A stretch of 64,000 bases of DNA from Methanorbis rubei (GTDB lineage Archaea > Halobacteriota > Methanomicrobia > Methanomicrobiales > Methanocorpusculaceae): NCBI RefSeq assembly GCF_032714495.1, contig NZ_JAWDKB010000004.1:62001-126000 (forward strand). The letters run 5' to 3'. A program made the translations under genes and the position numbers. Under the pieces are notes generated by a model, which saw only the letters and a list, made by a program, of their open reading frames with translations, did not search any database and had not been told where the DNA came from. The first letter of the stretch is position 1. Each line of letters begins with the position of its first letter. Of the stretch, positions 24,747-33,331 are shown piece by piece.

Positions 24747-25205
24747 ATGACAGCACAGTTAGTAAAACTGGAAACAACACTTGGCAACATTGTCCTCGAA
24801 CTTCGCGAGGACATGCCGGTCACCTCAGGCAACTTCACCGACCTTGTCAAAAAAGGATTCTATAACGGCGTAATCTTCCACCGTGTCATTGACGGATTCA
24901 TGATTCAGGGTGGAGACCCGACCGGCACCGGTCGCGGCGGACCCGGCTACGCAATCAAAGATGAATTCATGCCTGACAACAAAAACAACCGCGGCACCAT
25001 CGCCATGGCAAACGCAGGGCCGAACACCGGCGGAAGCCAGTTCTTCATCAACCTTGTCAACAACAACTATCTCGACAAAGCACATCCCGCATTCGGCAAA
25101 GTTGTCGAAGGAATGGACGTGGTCGACGCAATCGGCAAAGTCAAGACCAACTTTGGCGACAAACCGGTCACTGAAGTCGCCATCAAAATGGCAACCCTTC
25201 TCTAA
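24747..25205 (+). CDS. Peptidyl-prolyl cis-trans isomerase, cyclophilin type
   Basis: The start MTAQLVKLETTLG gives 152 residues; nine residues further upstream were dropped. The cyclophilin core is complete: NFTDLVKKGFYNGVIFHRVI, GFMIQGGDPTGTGRGGPGY, the NTGGSQFFI block and FGKVVEGMDVV. The enzyme speeds Xaa-Pro isomerisation during protein folding; it has no signal peptide and is likely cytoplasmic. The following GyrI-like gene lies 69 bp downstream. Confidence 0.93.
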   Translation: MTAQLVKLETTLGNIVLELREDMPVTSGNFTDLVKKGFYNGVIFHRVIDGFMIQGGDPTGTGRGGPGYAIKDEFMPDNKNNRGTIAMANAGPNTGGSQFFINLVNNNYLDKAHPAFGKVVEGMDVVDAIGKVKTNFGDKPVTEVAIKMATLL

Positions 25206-25274
25206 ACTTTTTTTCGCACTTTCACTCCCCGCGGTCTATCCTTCATATAGCAAAAGCGCCATATAGAAAAATCA

Positions 25275-25907
25275 ATGACCGAAAAACATGAGTGGCGCAA
25301 AGAGGACAAAGCCCTCTACCTCCCAAAAAATCAGCCGGAACTGATAACTATCCCTGCCATGAAATTTTTCATGGTCAAAGGAGTCGGCGACCCAAATACG
25401 AGTCAGACCTTTGCCGACCACATCGGCCTTCTCTACTCCCTCTCCTATGCTGTGCGCATGATGCCAAAACAGGGATTCACGCCTGAAGGCTACGCGCCTT
25501 ACACCGTCTACCCGCTCGAAGGAGTCTGGGGACTCGTCAACCCGGAGCTTGGAATAGCCGACAAAAACAACTTCTCCTACACTTTGATGATTCGCCAGCC
25601 CGAGTTCGTCACTGACGACGTAATCTCCCGCGCAAAAGAGTCGGTCAGAAAGAAAAATCCTGACGCACGTGTTAATGAAGTGATCTTCGACGAACTCGAA
25701 GAGGGACTTGCCGCCCAGATGATGCATATCGGACCATACGATGATGAACCGGCAAGCTTTGCACGCCTCGCCGCATTCCTTGAAGAAAATCATCTCGAAC
25801 GCACCTCATTTCTGCATCGGGAGATCTACATCTCAGACGCCAGAAAGAGTGACCCTGCAAAACAAAAAACCGTGCTTCGGTGGACGGTCCGAAAAAAAGA
25901 AGTGTGA
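25275..25907 (+). CDS. GyrI-like small-molecule-binding domain protein
   Basis: This 210-residue protein begins with a lysine-rich segment and then the GyrI-like fold used to bind small ligands. Recognised blocks are TIPAMKFFMVKGVGDPNT and the later HIGPYDDEPASFARLAAFL and REIYISDARKSDP endings typical of the family. No DNA-binding domain is fused, so it may act as a stand-alone sensor or as a detoxification hydrolase (a role known for some relatives). It converges on hcp with 14 bp between the stops. Confidence 0.82.
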   Translation: MTEKHEWRKEDKALYLPKNQPELITIPAMKFFMVKGVGDPNTSQTFADHIGLLYSLSYAVRMMPKQGFTPEGYAPYTVYPLEGVWGLVNPELGIADKNNFSYTLMIRQPEFVTDDVISRAKESVRKKNPDARVNEVIFDELEEGLAAQMMHIGPYDDEPASFARLAAFLEENHLERTSFLHREIYISDARKSDPAKQKTVLRWTVRKKEV

Positions 25908-25921
25908 GTGTGAGGTTTTCC

Positions 25922-27460
25922 TTACACGCAGGAGAGCTTCACTAAGTCTTCCTGGACCGTGGAGCTTGGCTGAAGTCCGAAGTTTTCGACAAGAACATTC
26001 AGGATATCAGGCGTGATGAATGCCGGGAGAGAGGGACCTATCATGATGTTCTTAATGCCCAAGTGCAGGAGCGTCAGCAGGACGAGAACCGCTTTCTGCT
26101 CGTACCAGGCGATGTTGTAGGAGATCGGCAGATCGTTTACACCGCAGCCGAATGCGTCCGCAAGGGCGAGTGCCACAACCACCAGGCTGTACGAGTCGTT
26201 ACACTGGCCTGCATCAAGCACGCGGGGAATACCTTCGATATCGCCGAGCGGCAGGGCATTGTAGCGGTACTTGGCGCATCCTGCGGTCAGAATAACCGTG
26301 TCTTTGGGAAGCGCCTTGGCAAACTCGGTGTAGTAGCTGCGGCGTTTATCGCGGCCGTCACAGCCTGCCATCACTACAAATCTCCGGATCTTTCCTGACT
26401 TAACCAGCTCGATAACTTTCGGCGCTAAGGCAAGCACTGCATCGTGAGCACAGCCGGTCAGAAGGTCGGGGCGTCCGAGTTCCTCAGGCGAGCGGCAGGT
26501 CTTTGCAAGCGCGATGATTGCAGAGAAGTCTTTGCTTCCGTCAGGTTTTGCTTCGATGTGGGGCGTTCCGGGGAAGCCGACGGCACCGGTCGTGAACACT
26601 TTGTCTGCATAGGCGGGTGCTGGTGGGACGATACAGTTCGTTGTGAACAGAATCGGACCATGGAACTTCGGGAGTTCGTTTCTCTGCTCTGCCCATGATC
26701 CGCCAAAGTGTCCGCGGAGATGCGGATACTTCTTGAAGGCCGGATAGGCGTGGGCAATCAGCATCTCGCCGTGCGTGTAGATGTCAACACCCGCATCTTT
26801 GGTTGCTTCAAGCAGCATCTCAAGGTCTTTTAAGTCATGGCCGGTAACGAGAATTCCGGGTTTTGTTCCGGCACTCGTGAAGACGCTCGTGATTTCCGGT
26901 TTTCCATAGGTCTGGTTCGCTTCATCTAACAGAGCGAGAACTTTTGCCCCATAGGCTCCGCACTCAAGCACAAGTCCGGTTCTCTCTTCGATTGTGAGGT
27001 TCTCAAATCTTGAGGCAAGTGCGTCTCGGATGAAGGTGAGAATGCTGTCATCTGTTTTGTTGAGCACGATTGCATGCGAGTAGTAGGCGGCGAGACCTTT
27101 GATGCCGAAGAGCAGTGTTGAGTAGAGCGACCGGACGTTGACATCTGCGATCTCGTCAAGTCCTGCGGGGGCGTCAAAGGCGGGTTCGCCCGCGGCCTTG
27201 GGCAGGGAGTTGTAGTGTGCGGTGATGCAGGAGGAATACTCGGCAAAACACTGCTCGTCGAAGTTGACGTTTGTCAGCGTGGCAAACAGTGCTTCAAGAA
27301 CGCAGGGCTGAAGATCGATGTTTGACGCTTTTGCCCGATAGGCAAGACATGAAAGAGCGTAGAGAACATCATCCTGAGCTCCGGCAACGACTTTGTTCTT
27401 TCCACAGACACCGCCCAGAGAACAGGGCTCTTTTGATTCCTGACATTGTGTACAGTACAT
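25922..27460 (-). CDS. hcp: Hybrid cluster protein (hydroxylamine reductase)
   Basis: Hcp reduces hydroxylamine or nitric oxide and protects against nitrosative stress. The start MYCTQCQESKEPC (512 residues) is preceded by an AAGGTGA ribosome site and a TATATAACTA box about 50 bp upstream. The N-terminal Cys set (C3, C6, C13 and C19) binds the cubane cluster. The later blocks AGCDGRDKRRSYY, VILTAGCAKYRYN and VLDAGQCNDSYS carry the hybrid cluster ligands. It is divergent from the MarR-ABC operon, with a dispersed palindrome between the two starts. Confidence 0.95.
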   Translation of the reverse strand: MYCTQCQESKEPCSLGGVCGKNKVVAGAQDDVLYALSCLAYRAKASNIDLQPCVLEALFATLTNVNFDEQCFAEYSSCITAHYNSLPKAAGEPAFDAPAGLDEIADVNVRSLYSTLLFGIKGLAAYYSHAIVLNKTDDSILTFIRDALASRFENLTIEERTGLVLECGAYGAKVLALLDEANQTYGKPEITSVFTSAGTKPGILVTGHDLKDLEMLLEATKDAGVDIYTHGEMLIAHAYPAFKKYPHLRGHFGGSWAEQRNELPKFHGPILFTTNCIVPPAPAYADKVFTTGAVGFPGTPHIEAKPDGSKDFSAIIALAKTCRSPEELGRPDLLTGCAHDAVLALAPKVIELVKSGKIRRFVVMAGCDGRDKRRSYYTEFAKALPKDTVILTAGCAKYRYNALPLGDIEGIPRVLDAGQCNDSYSLVVVALALADAFGCGVNDLPISYNIAWYEQKAVLVLLTLLHLGIKNIMIGPSLPAFITPDILNVLVENFGLQPSSTVQEDLVKLSCV

Positions 27461-27546
27461 GATTATTTTCACCTTGGTTTCTTTTGGATAGTATGTATAT
27501 GGTTGATACTTAGTTATATAGCAAAAAGTTTCCAAAAACATACTAT

Positions 27547-27595
27547 GGGAGTTTTGTCCTTGGTTTTGTTTGGGGTAACCAAGGACAAAATTCCC
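27547..27595. repeat. Dispersed repeat with 19-bp near-perfect stem
   Basis: The arm GGGAGTTTTGTCCTTGGTT (27547-27565) and its reverse complement at 27577-27595 differ at one base, and the loop holds the family core TTGGGGTAACC. It occupies the 204-bp divergent gap between hcp and marR, about 85 bp before each start. Confidence 0.8.
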
Positions 27596-27664
27596 AAATA
27601 ACGGAAATCATTTTTCACCCCAGCCAAGATGTTTATATTGTTAGCTTCCTAACTATCATGAGCA

Positions 27665-28108
27665 ATGGATCCGCAGCCGCACGTCATCATCGAAATAAAA
27701 AAACTCGCCAACCAGATAAAACGTCAGCTCCACAACTCAGACAGTTTTTCCCAATGCGAAAACCTCACCGGAGTCCAAGGATGGATTATCGGCTATCTTC
27801 ATCACCAGGAAAAGGACATTTTTCAAAAAGACATCGAAGAACAGCTTGAAGTCAGACGCTCAACCGCAAGCGGCATCCTCCAGCTCATGGAAAAAAACGG
27901 CCTCATCACTCGTGAACCTGTATCTTATGATGCCAGACTCAAAAAACTCATCCTCACCGAAAAAGCACGAGAGATCCATCGCAGAGTTGCCGGTGAAATG
28001 AACCGCATCGACTCCCGACTTACGAGCGGCCTAACATCTGACGAACTTGAGTTCTTCTGTTCCGTGATTGCCAGAATGCAGAAAAACCTCGCAGGAGACA
28101 ATCCATGA
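27665..28108 (+). CDS. MarR-family transcriptional regulator
   Basis: The 147-residue protein has the winged-helix core of MarR dimers. The recognition region VRRSTASGILQLMEKNGLITREP is at residues about 55-80, and the C-terminal dimer helices follow. The ATG at 27665 was chosen; a nearby ATG at 27658 is out of frame. A TTTATATTG box about 30 bp upstream suggests a near-leaderless mRNA. Its stop overlaps the first ABC exporter gene as ATGA, so it probably represses the exporter and itself in response to a small ligand. Confidence 0.92.
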   Translation: MDPQPHVIIEIKKLANQIKRQLHNSDSFSQCENLTGVQGWIIGYLHHQEKDIFQKDIEEQLEVRRSTASGILQLMEKNGLITREPVSYDARLKKLILTEKAREIHRRVAGEMNRIDSRLTSGLTSDELEFFCSVIARMQKNLAGDNP

Positions 28109-29841
28109 ACCATGTTGTAGAACGCCTCTCACAATCCATCCGCGAATACCGACGCGACAGCCTTCTCGCGCCCGTATTTGTCGCGCTTGAAGTCGTAATG
28201 GAAGTACTCATCCCCTTAATCCTCGCAGGATTAATCGACGACGGCATAACCGGAGGCAACATGCCGATCATCCTCAAGCTCGGCCTAGTACTTCTGCTGT
28301 TTGCCATCATGTCCCTTGTGTTTGGCGTACTTGCCGGAAAGTATGCTGCATCCGCGTCTGCCGGATTTGCCAAAAACCTCAGACACGACATCTTCCACAA
28401 CATTCAGGACTTCTCCTTCGCAAACATCGACAAATACTCAACCGCGAGCCTCATCACCCGCATGACCACCGACGTCACCAATGTCCAGAATGCGTATCAG
28501 ATGATCATCAGAATCGCCATTCGCTGTCCCTTAATGCTGGTCTTCTCGTTTCTCATGGTGGTCGGAATCAACGCCGAACTCTCGCTCATCTTCCTCATAC
28601 TTCTGCCGGTGCTTGGAATCGGCATGTATCTGATCATCACCAAAGCCCATCCGCTCTTTGAACTCGTCTTCAAAACCTACGACCATCTCAATAAAGTCGT
28701 GCGGGAAAACCTTCGCGGCGTCCGGGTCGTCAAATCCTATGTTCGCGAGGATTATGAAACACGAAAGTTTCGCGACGTCTCAACCACCATCTACGGCTAC
28801 TTCAGCAGCGCAGAAAAACTTCTTGCATTCTTCAGCCCCCTCATGCAGGCCGTAATCTACGCAAGTATCCTTCTCATCTCATGGTTTGGTGCGCAATTCA
28901 TCGTGCTCGGCAACCTCACTACCGGAGAACTTGTGAGCCTGATTGCATACGCCATGCAGATTCTCATGAGCATCATGATGCTTGCCATGGTCTTTGTCAT
29001 GATAACTATGGCCCGTGCGTCTGCGAAACGAATCACCGAAGTGCTCGACGAAGAAGTGGACCTGGTAAATCCCGCGTCCCCAATCTACGAAGTCGCGGAC
29101 GGCAGCGTGATCTTTGATCATGCGAGCTTCAGCTACACCAAAGATGCCGAACGGCTCGCCCTCAAAGACATCTCTCTGACAATCGCGTCAGGAGAAACCG
29201 TCGGTATCCTTGGCGGTACCGGCAGCTCCAAATCAACCCTCGTTCAGTTGATACCCCGTCTCTACGACGCAACTGACGGCAGAGTCCTCGTTGGCGGCAG
29301 AGATGTCAGAGAGTACGACCTTGCAGCACTTCGCGATGCGGTAGCAATGGTGCTGCAAAAGAACATCCTCTTTGCAGGAACCATTCGCGACAATCTCAGA
29401 TGGGGAAATCCAAATGCAACTGAGGAAGAAATCATTCATGCCTGCAAACTCTCGCAGGCTGAAGAGTTCATCAGTGCTTTACCGGAAACCTACGACACCC
29501 ATGTTGAGCAGGGCGGTTCAAACATCTCGGGCGGTCAGAAGCAACGTCTCTGCATCGCACGGGCGCTGTTGAAAAAGCCGAAGATTCTCATCCTCGATGA
29601 CTCAACCAGTGCGGTTGACACCAAAACCGACTCTTTGATTCGCGTTGCGTTCAAGACCGAGCTTCCGGAGACCACCAAGATCATCATCGCACAGAGAATC
29701 TCCTCGATTCAGGATGCCGACAAGATTCTTGTGATGGACAACGGCCGCATCACTGCCGAAGGAACCCATGCAGAACTTCTGGAGAAAGATCCGGTTTATC
29801 GCGAGATGTATCACTCGCAGATGAAAGGAGGCGAGGAGTAA
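28105..29841 (+). CDS. Heterodimeric ABC exporter, subunit 1 (degenerate site)
   Basis: The 578-residue half-transporter has six membrane helices followed by an ATPase domain. The P-loop is GGTGSSKSTLV, with Ser at the usual Gly position, the signature is ISGGQKQRLCIARAL, and after Walker B the residue is Asp instead of the catalytic Glu (ILILDDSTSAVD). This pattern marks the non-hydrolysing partner in heterodimeric multidrug exporters. The next gene supplies the partner with canonical sites. Substrate is unknown; the upstream MarR gene suggests induction by a toxic compound. Confidence 0.92.
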   Translation: MNHVVERLSQSIREYRRDSLLAPVFVALEVVMEVLIPLILAGLIDDGITGGNMPIILKLGLVLLLFAIMSLVFGVLAGKYAASASAGFAKNLRHDIFHNIQDFSFANIDKYSTASLITRMTTDVTNVQNAYQMIIRIAIRCPLMLVFSFLMVVGINAELSLIFLILLPVLGIGMYLIITKAHPLFELVFKTYDHLNKVVRENLRGVRVVKSYVREDYETRKFRDVSTTIYGYFSSAEKLLAFFSPLMQAVIYASILLISWFGAQFIVLGNLTTGELVSLIAYAMQILMSIMMLAMVFVMITMARASAKRITEVLDEEVDLVNPASPIYEVADGSVIFDHASFSYTKDAERLALKDISLTIASGETVGILGGTGSSKSTLVQLIPRLYDATDGRVLVGGRDVREYDLAALRDAVAMVLQKNILFAGTIRDNLRWGNPNATEEEIIHACKLSQAEEFISALPETYDTHVEQGGSNISGGQKQRLCIARALLKKPKILILDDSTSAVDTKTDSLIRVAFKTELPETTKIIIAQRISSIQDADKILVMDNGRITAEGTHAELLEKDPVYREMYHSQMKGGEE

Positions 29842-31754
29842 TGCCGCCAATGGGATCAGGCCGCCGTCATAACCGCGGTCCGGGATTTGCCGGCACAAAG
29901 CCGGGCGATGCCATGAAGACCGTGAAGCGTCTGCTTGGGTATCTGACCGGTGCGTACAAAATTCAGTTTGCGTTTGCGCTCATTGCAATCGTTCTCAGTG
30001 CGATCGCAGGAGTTATCGGCTCGCTCTTCATGGAAGTGCTGATTGACGACTACATCACGCCGCTTATCGGCGTAGAAAATCCGGTCTTCACCGGTCTTCT
30101 GACTGCGATAACCTTCATGGCCGTAATCTACGTGATCGGCGTTGTGTCGACGTTAGTCTACACGCGAACGATGGTGGTCATCGGTCAGGGGATTATGAAA
30201 AAGATCCGTGACCAGATGTTTTCGCATATGCAAAAGCTGCCGGTCGGCTACTTTGACTCGCACACCTTTGGCGACGTGATGAGCCATTACACCAACGACA
30301 TCGACACGCTCAGACAGATGATCTCACAAAGCGTTCCGCAGGTATTTTCCTCGGTCGTAACAATCATCGCCGTGTTTGCGGCAATGATCTACACGAGCGG
30401 ATATCTCACGCTTATTGTTGTTGCGATGCTTGTGATATTCTACTTTGTGACAAAGTTTGTTGGCGGCAAGAGTGCGAAGTACTTTGTGCAGCAGCAGAAG
30501 TCGCTTGGAACCGTAAACGGCTACATCGAGGAGATGATCAACGGCCAAAAAGTGGTGAAGGTGTTCTGTCATGAGGATGCGTCAAAGCATGAGTTCGATG
30601 CATTGAATGACGAACTTTACGGTCATGCGAAATCGGCGAACACGTTTGCTAACATCTTCATGCCAATCGTGGTCAACATCGGCAACATCCAGTATGTTCT
30701 GGTGGCAATCATTGGCGGCGCTCTTGCGATTACCGGTATCGGTGGTCTGACGCTTGGCGCGATTGCGGCGTTTATGCTGTTGAGCAGGAGTTTCATGATG
30801 CCGGTCAGTCAGGTTTCCCAGCAGATAAGCTCAGTCGTGATGGCGCTTGCCGGAGCCGAGCGTATCTTCGGACTGATTGATCAGCCGGTCGAAGAGGATG
30901 CAGGAACCGTTCGGCTCGTGAATGCGAAGATTGAGAACAATGCCCTCGTCGAGACAACAGACGAGACCGGCATCTGGGCATGGAAGGAGGAGACCCCTGA
31001 GGGAACAGTTTACACGCAGCTGAAAGGGGACGTGCAATTTGATCAGGTGCATTTCGGATATGTACCTGACAAAGAGGTTCTACACGGCGTGAGTTTGTAT
31101 GCAAAACCCGGCCAGAAGGTTGCACTCGTTGGCGCGACCGGAGCCGGAAAGACGACGATTACGAATCTCATCAACCGATTCTACGACATCTCGGAAGGAA
31201 CGATTCTGTATGACGGCATTGATATCTCGCGGATCAAAAAGAGCGATCTTCGCTGGTCGTTCGGGATGGTTTTGCAGGATACGAATCTGTTTACCGGAAC
31301 AGTGATGGAGAACATCAGGTACGGGAAGCTGGAGGCTACTGATGATGAGGTGTATGCTGCGGCAAAGCTTGCGAACGCTGACGGGTTCATTCAAATGCTG
31401 CCTGAGGGCTATGAGACGATGCTTGAAGGGGATGGCGGGAGTCTTTCGCAGGGCCAGCGTCAGCTGCTTTCGATTGCACGTGCGGCGGTTGCCAATCCTC
31501 CGGTGATGATTCTGGATGAAGCAACGTCGAGTATTGATACGCGAACTGAGGCGATTGTGCAGGCAGGTATGGATTCATTGATGAAGGGAAGGACGGTGTT
31601 TGTGATTGCGCACCGACTCTCAACAATTCATAATGCGGATGTGATTCTGGTTCTTGAGGACGGCAGAATCATTGAGCGCGGCAGTCATGATAAGCTGATT
31701 CAGGAGAAAGGAAAATACTACCAGCTCTATACGGGCGCGTTTGAGCTGGAGTAA
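29841..31754 (+). CDS. Heterodimeric ABC exporter, subunit 2 (catalytic site)
   Basis: The 637-residue partner starts within the stop of subunit 1 (TAATG), behind a GAGG ribosome site. It has a Gly/Arg-rich N-terminal stretch (residues 1-24), six membrane helices and an ATPase domain with ATGAGKTT, the signature LSQGQRQLLSIARAA and a canonical VMILDEATSSID. An insertion of about 50 residues before the ATPase domain (near residues 355-400, with EDAGTVRLVNAKIENNALVE) is longer than in typical subunits. It is followed by a palindrome and HxlR. Confidence 0.92.
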   Translation: MPPMGSGRRHNRGPGFAGTKPGDAMKTVKRLLGYLTGAYKIQFAFALIAIVLSAIAGVIGSLFMEVLIDDYITPLIGVENPVFTGLLTAITFMAVIYVIGVVSTLVYTRTMVVIGQGIMKKIRDQMFSHMQKLPVGYFDSHTFGDVMSHYTNDIDTLRQMISQSVPQVFSSVVTIIAVFAAMIYTSGYLTLIVVAMLVIFYFVTKFVGGKSAKYFVQQQKSLGTVNGYIEEMINGQKVVKVFCHEDASKHEFDALNDELYGHAKSANTFANIFMPIVVNIGNIQYVLVAIIGGALAITGIGGLTLGAIAAFMLLSRSFMMPVSQVSQQISSVVMALAGAERIFGLIDQPVEEDAGTVRLVNAKIENNALVETTDETGIWAWKEETPEGTVYTQLKGDVQFDQVHFGYVPDKEVLHGVSLYAKPGQKVALVGATGAGKTTITNLINRFYDISEGTILYDGIDISRIKKSDLRWSFGMVLQDTNLFTGTVMENIRYGKLEATDDEVYAAAKLANADGFIQMLPEGYETMLEGDGGSLSQGQRQLLSIARAAVANPPVMILDEATSSIDTRTEAIVQAGMDSLMKGRTVFVIAHRLSTIHNADVILVLEDGRIIERGSHDKLIQEKGKYYQLYTGAFELE

Positions 31755-31760
31755 CATACT

Positions 31761-31799
31761 CTATTTTTGATAGATGGTATCTAAAAGATACAAAAATAG
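31761..31799. promoter_or_regulatory. Palindrome upstream of hxlR
   Basis: CTATTTTTG (31761-31769) and CAAAAATAG (31791-31799) are perfect inverted arms, and inside them GTATC and GATAC form a second arm pair around TAAAA. It lies 6 bp after the exporter stop and 29 bp before the hxlR start. It may be an HxlR operator, an exporter terminator, or both. Confidence 0.5.
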
Positions 31800-31827
31800 A
31801 TAGGGGTGTAAATGCTATACTCTTTGC

Positions 31828-32187
31828 ATGGACGAGTGTTGCACGGTGAATCTGACGGTGCGGTATCTGACGAAGAAGTGGATGCTGCTGATTATTCTTG
31901 AGCTGTTTAAGGGAGATAATCATACCAGAAGGTTTTCGGAGCTGAAAGACCGGCTGCCTGATATTACGGCGAAGGTTCTGTCCGAGCGGCTGCAGGAACT
32001 GGAGGCAGAGGGAATTGTCTCAAAGCATGTTGATGCGAGCGTTGTTCCTATCAGATCAGAGTACACGCTGACTGCGAGCGGTATCGAGCTGATGGAGGTT
32101 GTGCGGGGGATTAAGTACTGGGCGCTGAAGTGGAAGATCGATAATATTCCCTGCGGCGATCAGGAGTGTAAGCACTGTAAGTTGTGA
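31828..32187 (+). CDS. HxlR-family transcriptional regulator
   Basis: The 119-residue winged-helix protein shows the HxlR signature: C5 near the N-terminus, then LTKKWMLLIILELFKGD and RFSELKDRLPDITAKVLSERLQELEAEGI (residues about 15-65). Four more Cys lie at the C-terminus (CGDQECKHCKL), unusual for the family and possibly redox- or metal-sensing. It follows the ABC operon by 73 bp with a strong palindrome between. Targets are unknown; many relatives react to quinones or aldehydes. Confidence 0.9.
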   Translation: MDECCTVNLTVRYLTKKWMLLIILELFKGDNHTRRFSELKDRLPDITAKVLSERLQELEAEGIVSKHVDASVVPIRSEYTLTASGIELMEVVRGIKYWALKWKIDNIPCGDQECKHCKL

Positions 32188-32286
32188 TGATTCATTCTGT
32201 AGGCGGTGTCTGTTACACGTCGCCTTCTCGCGAAAAATCATGCCTTTCACATGCTACACCATGCAAAACTCCGCCAACTCTGCGCC

Positions 32287-32560
32287 AACTATACGCAACC
32301 GTTTGCCGCATCATAAAGACTAAAACCAAAATCCAATGCCATATGAAAGGAATTCGTATATACGTATAGTGAAAACGAAAATTCACTTCCATTAACCAAA
32401 TAGAGATCAATAGCCCCAAAGAGATCCAGGCAAAACACACTCCAACTATACGCACTATACGAAATAGCAACCAAACACAACAAAATCAAAAAATATGCAA
32501 AATACAATGATTTCAACTATACGAAAAACCTCACGAACATTACGCATACATAATATTCTG
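32287..32560. repeat. AT-rich region with ACTATACG motifs, probably a decayed repeat
   Basis: The gap from hxlR to tRNA-His (32188-32574, 387 bp) holds no credible gene. ACTATACG occurs at 32288, 32445, 32454 and 32516, and inverted at 32363. The end (near 32529-32550, CTCACGAACATTACG) matches the reverse complement of a stretch of the element near 6095-6115, so this looks like an old, degraded copy of that family. Confidence 0.4.
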
Positions 32561-32574
32561 TGAAAATATGAAAG

Positions 32575-32648
32575 GGCCAAGGCCGGGACTCGAACCCGGG
32601 TCTAAGGATCCACAGTCCTAAAGGATGACCAGCTACCCTACCTTAGCC
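32575..32648 (-). tRNA. tRNA-His (GTG)
   Basis: Read on the minus strand, the acceptor is GCTAAGG against CCTTGGC with the extra G at -1 (32648) opposite C73, a hallmark of tRNA-His. The anticodon loop CTGTGGA carries GTG, and the T arm ends CCCGGGTTCGAGTCCCGG. No CCA is encoded. One mismatch (T-T) lies at the base of the anticodon stem. Confidence 0.92.
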
Positions 32649-32841
32649 TGAAAACCAGTTTCTCTGGAATGAATTCGGTTTCACACCGCCGTGTGAAACA
32701 CTCTACTAGATAGGGTGTTCCCAAATATTAACATATCCTTTGGATTGCAGTGGGGACGGGATGTGTTCGTTGATTTGGAATAGGACTTACGCGGTATATG
32801 AAATAGCATAAGGAAAAGGGATTCTTTGTCCTTGATTTTAT

Positions 32842-33068
32842 TTGGGGCAACCACGGAACACACTGAACACACTGAATTCCACGGAAAAACACAGAATACC
32901 GCTTCGCTTACGGAAAACACAGAAAGCCTAAGGAAGTTGGCATCTCAAAACGGTAACATATACTAATACCCGTACACTTAGGCTTTCCGTGTTTTCCGTA
33001 AGCGAAGCGGTATTCTGTGTTTTTTCCGTGGAATTCCGTGTGTTCAGTGTGTTCCGTGGTTGCCCCAA
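32842..33068. repeat. Large inverted-repeat element with about 91-bp arms
   Basis: The left arm (32842-32932) and right arm (32977-33068) are reverse complements with about three differences over 92 bp, around a 44-bp centre. The outer ends are TTGGGGCAACCACGG and CCGTGGTTGCCCCAA. Blocks of CACGGAA, CACAGAA and CTTCGCTTACGG fill the arms. No open reading frame of note lies inside. It fills most of the 683-bp gap between tRNA-His and the aIF5B gene. Confidence 0.88.
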
Positions 33069-33093
33069 GCGAGAACATCTACAGAAAAATCCG

Positions 33094-33195
33094 CAATGAA
33101 ACTCATCACCGCGTGACTCCTATTGGAAATAAATTTTGTTAGTTGTGATTCTCTGTAGGTGGTTTCACGTGGTTGCCCCAAATGCGGCCACATAA
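33094..33195. repeat. Dispersed repeat tail: ATGAAACTCATC block plus core
   Basis: An ATGAAACTCATCACCGCGT block at 33095 recurs at 47471 after the similar element there. It is followed at 33169-33192 by another copy of the family core, with GGTTGCCCCAAATGCGGCCA. Both are continuations of the large element to the left. Confidence 0.62.
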
Positions 33196-33331
33196 AAAAA
33201 TTCCAACAAACGAAAATCATTCACCCGAAAAAAAAGTCCCGGAAGCCATTCACGTTTATTACTGTCCACCACCAATAGTTACGTAGTTTTTGTCTCTGTT
33301 TTTGGATTTCAGAGAGCGAGGGAAAAGAAAT

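Noticed and set aside
32681-32920. 79-codon minus-strand frame over the large repeat
   Set aside because: It crosses a repeat and has no family match; base composition alone explains it.
32649-33331. CRISPR array in the repeat-rich gap before aIF5B
   Set aside because: The repeats are inverted arms with variable units, not direct repeats with even unique spacers, and no cas genes are near.
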